Origin: Pseudaminobacter sp040045035
GTDB taxonomy: Bacteria > Pseudomonadota > Alphaproteobacteria > Rhizobiales > Rhizobiaceae
Direction: 5' to 3'
Length of the DNA: 64,000 bases
Assembly: GCF_040045035.1 (NCBI RefSeq)
Contig: NZ_JBDZDS010000006.1
Span: 186,001 to 250,000, forward strand
The translations under genes and the position numbers were made by a program. Below the pieces are notes generated by a model. That model worked only from the letters and a program-made list of their open reading frames with translations, had not been told where the DNA came from and ran no database searches. Position 1 is the first letter of the stretch; every line of letters begins with the position of its first letter. Positions 57,934-64,000 of the stretch are shown here, piece by piece.

Positions 57934-58209
57934 AAGGAGTGAGCGTCAACCAGCTCGACCGCGAATCTGCTGGCTGCTTTGTCGACCAACCTGGAGACTC
58001 TGCACGCTGCACAGCCGGTCAACTGCCTCAAAAGCCTGTTCCGGTCGAAAGAAAGGGGTTGTGTCCTAAGTCATCTTAAATTGTGACTTTATCCATATAG
58101 CGGCCTACGAAGCGTCAAGACGTCACAAATTATGGCCCGACCGCTCGTTCAATCCACTTGTCGCCGGCTAGCGTAGTCGCCGGAGAGACAGGCATGTTCG
58201 TCAGACATT

Positions 58210-58404
58210 TTAGTCGTCATCGTCTGGAAGTGGACCGGGGCGAGAGAAAAGTTGCTCGAGCGACTGCTTCTTCGGGACGAAGGTAATGTCATAGCTGCCA
58301 TCGGTATCCAGGATCCTCTGGGCGCCTCGTGCTTTAGCTGCGTCCAGAACTTGACGGATGCGAGCCTCGGCTTCACGTCTCTGCCATTCCTTGTCACGCG
58401 TCAT
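58210..58404 (-). CDS. Antitoxin-like small protein, module copy 2
   Basis: 64 residues with AGAGG ahead. A charged helix (DKEWQRREAEARIRQVLDAA), then QRILDTDGSYDITF and an acidic PDDDD end. This layout (DNA-binding or docking helix plus toxin-binding tail with LEQLF) fits Phd/VapB-like antitoxins. Divergent to the PIN gene, as in copy 1. Confidence 0.6.
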   Translation of the reverse strand: MTRDKEWQRREAEARIRQVLDAAKARGAQRILDTDGSYDITFVPKKQSLEQLFSRPGPLPDDDD

Positions 58405-58514
58405 CTAAGACCTCTTTGGCCGACTTTCACACCAGCTTTCGCAGCTTACCGATCCGAACGGATCCTGCCTTCAAATTCGTCGATGAAAGGCTCCATACAC
58501 ACAGGATTTTCACG

Positions 58515-59108
58515 ATGCCAAAAACTCTGCTCTTGATGGACACGGATATTGTCAGCCTCATGGGCCGCCGGAGACCGCCGGGTGGACTGCGCCCCTGGCT
58601 TCTGCGTGTTGGCATAGATCGTCTTGCACTTTGCTATCCAGTCATAACAGAACTGATGCGAGGAGCCCATCTCCAAGTGAAAGAGGATCCGGAGGGGGCG
58701 CCCCTCATCGCCGACTGGGTCAGCCAGATCCTGGCAATGAACTTCCCCTTTCCGCAGATGACGGCGAAAGTTGCGACCACCTACGCCGAGATGACATCAG
58801 TGCCGTGCCTGAGGCACATGTGGACCGTCCAGCGGGAGCAGAAGAGCAACCGCCTTGGGCATGACCTGATGATCGCGGCTGTCGCGATCACGCACCGGAT
58901 ACCAATCATCACAGCGAACGTCGAAGACTTCCTCCGTATCGATGAGCACTTCCCGCTTCCGGGTCTACACCATCCAATGAAGGCGCGATGGTTCGTGGAT
59001 CCCGGCTTCGAGGTGCCGCTGCCATATTTCGATCCAAACGAGCCGGACCCGCACGAGAAGGCCCTGCCGAAGCTGGCGCAAGCTCCCATCCCCAATCTTC
59101 CGACATGA
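58515..59108 (+). CDS. PIN-domain RNase toxin, copy 2
   Basis: 197 residues from the ATG at 58515. Active-site residues: Asp9 in LMDTDIVS, Glu46 in VITELMRG, Asp117 in GHDLMIAAVA, and Asn135/Asp138 in ANVEDF. Homologous to the protein at 40424 and longer by a Pro-rich C-terminal tail. Its only candidate antitoxin is the divergent gene at 58210. Confidence 0.85.
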   Translation: MPKTLLLMDTDIVSLMGRRRPPGGLRPWLLRVGIDRLALCYPVITELMRGAHLQVKEDPEGAPLIADWVSQILAMNFPFPQMTAKVATTYAEMTSVPCLRHMWTVQREQKSNRLGHDLMIAAVAITHRIPIITANVEDFLRIDEHFPLPGLHHPMKARWFVDPGFEVPLPYFDPNEPDPHEKALPKLAQAPIPNLPT

Positions 59109-59206
59109 CCGGTAATCCGCGAACGCTATCGATAAAATTTTATGGAATCCGTTTTCGTGACAGAAGGGAACAGCCTGCTAGACGACCTCGAAACAAGGAG
59201 ACGGCG

Positions 59207-61363
59207 ATGGCTGGGAAGCCGGGTGACGAACGGGGTGAAGACGCGGGAGCACTGACGAGGCGCATCCGTGCGTGCCGCAAATCCATCGCCAAGGCCCAGT
59301 TTGACATGATCTCGAATGTCGCTCGCATGCGCGCAATCATGAGCGACGACGATCTTCGCAGTTTCCTAGTCATCGAATGCGGCGTATCGCGCAAGGACCT
59401 GCAATCGATCTTCGCCTTCGATGAGGTTCTCGGGCCTTTCGAAGCTCTACTGCGCAAGCACTCAGTCCCGTTCCCGGTGGTGAAGGCGCTGATAGCAACG
59501 GATTCGAAGACCAGGCGAGCCGCTCTTGATACCCTCGCGGCCGGAAGTGACATTGATGTTTCGACAATTGCAACGCTGCGCCGCATGACCGTCCGCAGCA
59601 GGATCGGCGCGCGTGTCTTGGCCGAGCGGGCACGTCAGCGCGCGATGACCGCTGCCGCCTCGGCGCAGACATCGGTACGGGTCCAGACGCTCTCCGAGAA
59701 TGTGGCGGCTCTTCTTCGTGACATCGATGACTTCGTGTATTGGTTCGTTCCGGAACCGTCGCACGATCCGGAGGATGACTACGTCGACCGATCCCCAAAG
59801 TGCAACTCCGCGGCCTTGGCCGTGAAAAAGCATGCCGCGGCCGTGCTACAGGAATTCCGAAGCATCTATGGAGAGGTCGAACTGCCGAAAGCAGGCCCCG
59901 GGTTCAAGGCCGGGACGCATCGGCAGAGGCTGGCGGCCGCCCAGGAATCCTTGAAGCGCTTCGCCGAGGGAAGATTTGCCTGGTATAGCGGCTTCAGTGG
60001 CTTCGGATTCGAGCCCGGCTATCTCTGGCGGACAGAACTTCAGGACGCGCTCGAGTACCTGCTGCCATGCGACCTCACTCCAGAGCCTGAACCCTTGGAA
60101 AAAAATGTCGGCACCGAGCCGCTGAAGTTCGTGGAAATCTGCGCGGGTGCCGGTGGCCAGGCAATTGGTCTGCTCGGTGCGGGCTTCAAGCCGGTCGCCC
60201 TCTACGACATGGATCTGAACGCCACCCGCACGCTGAGGCAAAACTGGAACTGGAACGTCCGCCGGAAGCGTCTGGAAAAGGTTTCGGACGACGAACTGCG
60301 GCGGTATCACGGCATCGATCTGCTGGCCGGAGGCGTCGAGTGCCGCGCCTTCTCGCGCGCAGGAAAGCAGCTTGGCCCGAAGGACAGCAGGAACCTGTTC
60401 GATGAGGCGGTCAGATACGTCGAGATCATCGAACCCCGCGCGTTTTTCTTCGAGAACGTCGAAGGATTCAAGGACAGCAAGTTCATCGAATACCGCGCGA
60501 GCGTGTACAGGCGGCTTGAAGAACTCGACTACTCCGTCGGCGAGCATGTCCTGAATGCCGAGGACTTCGGGCTAGCCCAGTCCCGCAGCAGGGTCGTGCT
60601 GGTCGGCATCCGCAAGAACGAACGTGGCCTATTCACTCCGCCGACGAGCTCTGCGGCTCGGACAACAATGGGCGAGGCCCTCGCGGATGTCCTGTTCCCT
60701 TATCGAGGCCAGGGAGACAGCGACTATGACAAGTGGGCAGAAACCTGGCTTGGGAGGCCATCCACGAACGAACCCTCCTACACAGTCTCATCGAATCTCT
60801 ACAAGAACGACGGTATGACGAAGCAGCGTTGGAAAAAGATCGGCTTCGAAATCGACCCGAACCGGATCGGTGATGGGCCAGCTCCCCTTGGATCCATTAA
60901 GGATCCGAAGAGCCTGCCTTATCTGACGGTGGAAGTGGCCCGAGCGCTGCAAGGTTTCCCCAAGGCGTGGCGGTTCTCCGGCAAGCCGGATCGCCAGTTC
61001 TACCAGATCGGAAATGCATTCCCGCCTCAGATGTCGAAGGCGATTGGCCTTGCGATCGCACGCGCATTGGAAGCCCGGCAGCCGGGCTCGGTCGATGCGC
61101 CGCCGCTCGTTCCGTTCGACGAGTCCTTGATCGGCGTGCCACCGAAGAGAACGATCCGCCTGAACGCGATAACTGTTCAGTATGTAGACGATCTCGAAGA
61201 GACCTATGGGAAAAACTTCCCGGATCTCAAGCGCTTGAGAAGACAGGCAATCAAGGAACAGGGCGCCCACCAGCGGGAAATGAGGGAGATCCGCGAGTCC
61301 AGGACCGCTGGGCCCGAGACAGCTACCGTTCCTATCGGATTTTTAGATCCATCTGGCTCGTGA
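59207..61363 (+). CDS. DNA cytosine-5 methyltransferase with long N-terminal extension
   Basis: 718 residues from the ATG at 59207 (AGGAG site). Residues 1-290 form a helical extension of unknown role. The C5-MTase domain follows: motif I FVEICAGAGGQAIGL (308-322), motif IV GGVECRAFS with catalytic Cys379, motif VI ENVEG (416-420), motif VIII QSRSR (458-462) and motif X QIGNAFPP. Motif IV is normally P-C; here Glu precedes the Cys. The target recognition region lies at about 490-560. No restriction enzyme is recognised beside it; its 3' end overlaps the convergent hypothetical gene by 32 bases. Confidence 0.88.
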   Translation: MAGKPGDERGEDAGALTRRIRACRKSIAKAQFDMISNVARMRAIMSDDDLRSFLVIECGVSRKDLQSIFAFDEVLGPFEALLRKHSVPFPVVKALIATDSKTRRAALDTLAAGSDIDVSTIATLRRMTVRSRIGARVLAERARQRAMTAAASAQTSVRVQTLSENVAALLRDIDDFVYWFVPEPSHDPEDDYVDRSPKCNSAALAVKKHAAAVLQEFRSIYGEVELPKAGPGFKAGTHRQRLAAAQESLKRFAEGRFAWYSGFSGFGFEPGYLWRTELQDALEYLLPCDLTPEPEPLEKNVGTEPLKFVEICAGAGGQAIGLLGAGFKPVALYDMDLNATRTLRQNWNWNVRRKRLEKVSDDELRRYHGIDLLAGGVECRAFSRAGKQLGPKDSRNLFDEAVRYVEIIEPRAFFFENVEGFKDSKFIEYRASVYRRLEELDYSVGEHVLNAEDFGLAQSRSRVVLVGIRKNERGLFTPPTSSAARTTMGEALADVLFPYRGQGDSDYDKWAETWLGRPSTNEPSYTVSSNLYKNDGMTKQRWKKIGFEIDPNRIGDGPAPLGSIKDPKSLPYLTVEVARALQGFPKAWRFSGKPDRQFYQIGNAFPPQMSKAIGLAIARALEARQPGSVDAPPLVPFDESLIGVPPKRTIRLNAITVQYVDDLEETYGKNFPDLKRLRRQAIKEQGAHQREMREIRESRTAGPETATVPIGFLDPSGS

Positions 61364-62009
61364 AATGGCGGCTGAGCGCGTCCTGGATCTCCCAGGACTC
61401 AGGCCGCTCCAGACGCTCGGCCAGTTTCCCATCGACATAGATCTCTCCGGCAACCTTCTTCTCGTTCCATGCGAAGCTGACCGACTGTTGTCCGGCAGCG
61501 TCCTCCACGGTCAGGGTCTGGAGATTTCCATCCGTCGAGAATTGGATCCCAGGGTCTTCCGCGCCGATCAGATCAATTAGGTCCGCATATGCCATTGCGG
61601 TTTCCGGCGACACGCGGTTTTCGACCTCGCCGTAGGGAATGACGCTACATTCCTTTATGTAGAGGCCGATCTGCTCGATGAACTTCGACATGTCGTCTCC
61701 GTGCAGGTACTCAAGCCGCTCGCTCTGCCTACAAATGAACCCCACCCATCCCGCATCGCCGAACGTAACCTCCTGGTGGATGTCCGCGGTCAACTGAACG
61801 TCTTCCCAAAGGGCCTGGTCCCTACCGGTCTCGGATTTGCCCGGAACATGAAGTTCGACGGGCAGCTTCCAGTCTCCCGGGCCCTTCCTCTTGAATACGA
61901 GGGTGAGGCTATCGCCGTCACGCTTGCCCCTCATGACGAGATTTCTATCCCTTAGTATATGCCCGTACCGTGCTTTCGCCTCGATCATGATATGCGTGTA
62001 GTAACCCAT
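61332..62009 (-). CDS. Hypothetical protein with upstream SOS box
   Basis: 225 residues from MGYYTHIMIEAKARYG at 62009; seven more codons are open upstream. Soluble, no signal. The C-terminal part has alternating strands (QTLTVEDAAGQQSVSFAW, GEIYVDGKLAERL). I do not recognise a family. An SOS-box pattern lies 107 bases upstream, similar in placement to the TnsA-like genes. A restriction or anti-restriction partner of the methyltransferase is possible from position only. Confidence 0.6.
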   Translation of the reverse strand: MGYYTHIMIEAKARYGHILRDRNLVMRGKRDGDSLTLVFKRKGPGDWKLPVELHVPGKSETGRDQALWEDVQLTADIHQEVTFGDAGWVGFICRQSERLEYLHGDDMSKFIEQIGLYIKECSVIPYGEVENRVSPETAMAYADLIDLIGAEDPGIQFSTDGNLQTLTVEDAAGQQSVSFAWNEKKVAGEIYVDGKLAERLERPESWEIQDALSRHFTSQMDLKIR

Positions 62010-62115
62010 GGAATCCAACTCCTTGCCCAATGCGAGAAGGATTCAGGTCGGAGCGGCAAGTCACAAATCGGGTTGCATGGATTCGCTTTCCAAATATCCC
62101 AAATTGTTGACACAA

Positions 62116-62130
62116 GAACTTAAGAAGAAC
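62116..62130 (-). promoter_or_regulatory. SOS (LexA) box pattern
   Basis: On the minus strand GTTC-TTCTTAA-GTTC, exact spacing, ahead of the 225-aa gene. Could also act on plus-strand transcription toward 62722. Confidence 0.5.
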
Positions 62131-62721
62131 GTCGAAATATCTGATTTCACGTGATATTTTTCTATAGACTCTTCAGCAGAAGTGTGCCTTACTTTCTGCG
62201 CCCTTAGTCGCCGGAGGCACCGATGACGCAAATATCGATATCCGTGACAGGCCAGGCCTGAAGCCGAAGTCGGTAGGTGCCCTCGCGCACCCCGACGCCC
62301 CATGCTTCTGAACAGGGCTCGCAAAAAACTTCATTATTCTGAACAATACAGCCCTAGGCTGGCGGACAAGTTTTCGCTCGTCATTTAGGACCGGTCTTGT
62401 AGCTGGTGACCTTAGTGGAGCTCCACGATGTACGCAGTAGACAAAGCCATCCTCTTCCGCCTCCCGGCCGCGACCGCCGTCGCCATAGCCTGATCCGTCC
62501 CTGACATTTCCCATCTGATTTCACCCGGCATCCGCTGCCGGGAATGCACCCCCGTGTCCTGAAGAAAGTTTCCCTGATGCAGATGTCGACCGTATCCGCA
62601 CGCGCCCCGCCCTGACCTGAGGACTGCCGCGCGTGCGGCCCCCAATGACTAGAAATGCCGCAACCTCGGACGTCCGGGGATCGACGGCGCACGTCCACAT
62701 GTCACCAAGACGGAGACCGAC
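62131..62721. other. Gene-free region before the right-end operon
   Basis: Holds an AT-rich promoter-like stretch (62131-62170), a 7-bp hairpin CCCGGCA/TGCCGGG (62524-62542), and only very short start-to-stop frames with ribosome-binding sites (12 codons at 62223, 21 codons at 62430). These might be leader peptides, but there is little support. Confidence 0.35.
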
Positions 62722-63069
62722 ATGAACACTGCAGCCAACCCCTCCAGCCTGCCCGGCCCCGCGCCCTTCACGAAGGGTGAAATCGAAATCCACCGCGACT
62801 TCGCACGGAAGTGCCTCCGTGCGAAGCAGTTCGAGGACCTTTCCTCTCGATATATGGCGATGAAGGCGGAATGCCATCGTCGCCGGCTGCGTGCGTGCAG
62901 CTTTCAGGAGTTCAGGAATGCAATCCGCCTCAGTCGCCTTGAAGCTGTCCGACGACGGAATCTGGTGAAAGCCTGGCCGTCTGCGACGGAGTATTATTTT
63001 GGCCCCCCCACCGCGAGCGCGCTCCTCCACGAGCACGGCAGCCTTTCTAGCCTCCGGCGCGGCCGGTGA
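62722..63069 (+). CDS. Hypothetical protein (115 aa), right-end operon
   Basis: ATG with a GGAG site. Basic helical protein (DFARKCLRAKQFEDLSSRYM, RRRLRACSFQEFRNAIRLSR) that could bind nucleic acid. First of three same-strand genes ending in a TnsA-like protein; 23 bases to the next start. No family recognised. Confidence 0.55.
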   Translation: MNTAANPSSLPGPAPFTKGEIEIHRDFARKCLRAKQFEDLSSRYMAMKAECHRRRLRACSFQEFRNAIRLSRLEAVRRRNLVKAWPSATEYYFGPPTASALLHEHGSLSSLRRGR

Positions 63070-63092
63070 TCCAGGGAAACAGGACGAACATC

Positions 63093-63353
63093 ATGGCCAA
63101 GACCATCGCACTGCGTACCCGCAAGCGGGGATCCGTTGATAAGAGCCTTCTTCAGTCGCTCCCCGCCGAATTGGAGGAGATCACCTTCGATCTCGAGCTC
63201 CTTCTGAAGGCGACAGGAATCTGGGGGGCGCTCTCGGACAGACATCGCCGCCACCTGAAGCGGCTGGCACCGAGCCTGGTCACCATCGCGGACGGAAAGA
63301 CCCAGCGCATACGCGGCCGCGCCAGTAACTCCGTCGTCGCCAGGCGACGCTGA
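63093..63353 (+). CDS. Hypothetical protein (86 aa), right-end operon
   Basis: ATG at 63093 after GGACG; an in-frame GTG at 63066 would overlap the previous stop. Basic ends (MAKTIALRTRKRGSVDKSLL and RGRASNSVVARRR) around a helical acidic middle. Unknown function. Confidence 0.5.
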   Translation: MAKTIALRTRKRGSVDKSLLQSLPAELEEITFDLELLLKATGIWGALSDRHRRHLKRLAPSLVTIADGKTQRIRGRASNSVVARRR

Positions 63354-63439
63354 GACCACAGCCTCCCCATCCACACCAAGCATCATCGCCCCGGCGACAC
63401 TGCGCTGGGGAAGGAGAACTGCGTCCAACGGAGACCAAA

Positions 63440-64000
63440 ATGACTCGAGTACGACAGATCATCCGCTACATGAAGGAGCTGGAATCCGGCTACGATCGGA
63501 CCTCCGCTGCGCTCCCCGCCGAAACCGTCTTTCTCAAGCCGGATCAGCCGCTCCTCTCGGGAAGGATGCGCCCTTTCGCGGTCGATCCCACCGATGACGG
63601 AGACTATTCGGACCTGGCAAGCGTGCCGTGGCTGTGGAAGCCGACGGAGGAACCGACACCTTCCCGCTGGTATCCGGCGCGCACGAAGGGGCACTCCCGC
63701 GGCACCATCACCAACCCCAAGACCAGGAAGGCGATCAGCTACGCCAGTACGTACGAGATGAACCTCGCGTACATGCTCTGCGCCACAAAACATGTGTCAC
63801 TGGTCGAGGATCAGCCCGAGGCCATCATTGTCTCCCGGGATGACGGCGACCGGAAGCACACCGTGGATTACCGGGCGACGATGGCCGTCAGCGGCTACAA
63901 GGTCGTCGTCGCCGTCAGGCCCTCATGGCTCCTGGACAAGGACGACCTTCGACACACGGTCGAGCGCATCAACGGAGGATCCCTCAAAGGGTTCGCCGAC
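63440..64000 (+). CDS. TnsA-like endonuclease N-terminal domain, cut at right edge
   Basis: 187 codons visible from the ATG at 63440 (GGAGA ahead), open at the end of the window. The stretch ISYASTYEMNLAYML, SLVEDQPEAIIV, HTVDYRATMAV then YKVVVAVRPSW follows the TnsA catalytic order (Glu, later Asp, then a strand where Q/V-x-K is usual; here AVR). TnsA is the 5'-strand nuclease of Tn7-like transposons, so TnsB/TnsC genes might follow. More remote from the two TnsA-like genes at 41077 and 57184. Confidence 0.6.
   Translation, partial: MTRVRQIIRYMKELESGYDRTSAALPAETVFLKPDQPLLSGRMRPFAVDPTDDGDYSDLASVPWLWKPTEEPTPSRWYPARTKGHSRGTITNPKTRKAISYASTYEMNLAYMLCATKHVSLVEDQPEAIIVSRDDGDRKHTVDYRATMAVSGYKVVVAVRPSWLLDKDDLRHTVERINGGSLKGFAD

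Overview
The left 30.35 kb is ordinary high-GC chromosome of an alphaproteobacterium. It is most likely Hyphomicrobiales/Rhizobiales, near the Phyllobacteriaceae (Mesorhizobium-like). This rests on the long class II ribonucleotide reductase NrdJ, the GTTC-N7-GTTC SOS-box type, and many small rhizobial orphan proteins; it is a judgement, not a database result. Contents in order: a partial AlaX-type tRNA editing gene and a cysteine synthase; an SDR oxidoreductase; serine hydrolases; an RhlE-type helicase; a diguanylate cyclase; an exported beta-carbonic anhydrase; threonine dehydratase; TrkH; tRNA-Leu(UAA); a membrane metallophosphoesterase; an AI-2E-type permease; a Tat-exported GMC dehydrogenase pair; an Old Yellow Enzyme; WrbA; a CinA-type protein; a universal stress protein; GST; Gpt; a NUDIX hydrolase; a PiT phosphate permease; and nrdJ behind a long promoter/leader with NrdR-like palindromes and DnaA-like boxes.

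From about 30.4 kb to the right edge the window becomes an accessory region (genomic island or integrative element). It opens with a tight operon of a metallo-beta-lactamase-fold protein with a hydrophobic C-terminus, one polypeptide carrying E2-like, E1-like and JAB/JAMM domains, and a patatin-like phospholipase, followed by a DUF3800 gene. This looks like a ubiquitin-like conjugation defence system related in parts to type II CBASS, but with no CD-NTase visible.

The main novelty candidate is a module present twice, at 37.5-41.7 kb and 55.3-59.1 kb. Each copy has a soluble AAA+ ATPase fused to an FtsH-type M41 zinc protease, a TnsA-like protein with a C-terminal winged-helix-like region, a small antitoxin-like gene, and a PIN-domain toxin transcribed divergently from it. 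In both copies the TnsA-like gene is preceded by an exact alphaproteobacterial SOS-box pattern. A third such site lies at 62.1 kb in front of another unknown gene, and a third TnsA-like protein runs off the right end.

Between the copies lie a DUF3102 protein, an HNH nuclease, a frameshifted tyrosine recombinase, fragments of decayed genes, a run of small minus-strand proteins (DUF1488 and others), a groEL paralogue without groES, a second AI-2E-type permease, and two families of tiny paralogous proteins on either side of groEL. A C5 cytosine methyltransferase with an unusual motif IV and three genes leading into the TnsA-like protein close the window. No CRISPR array, rRNA or intact insertion sequence was seen.
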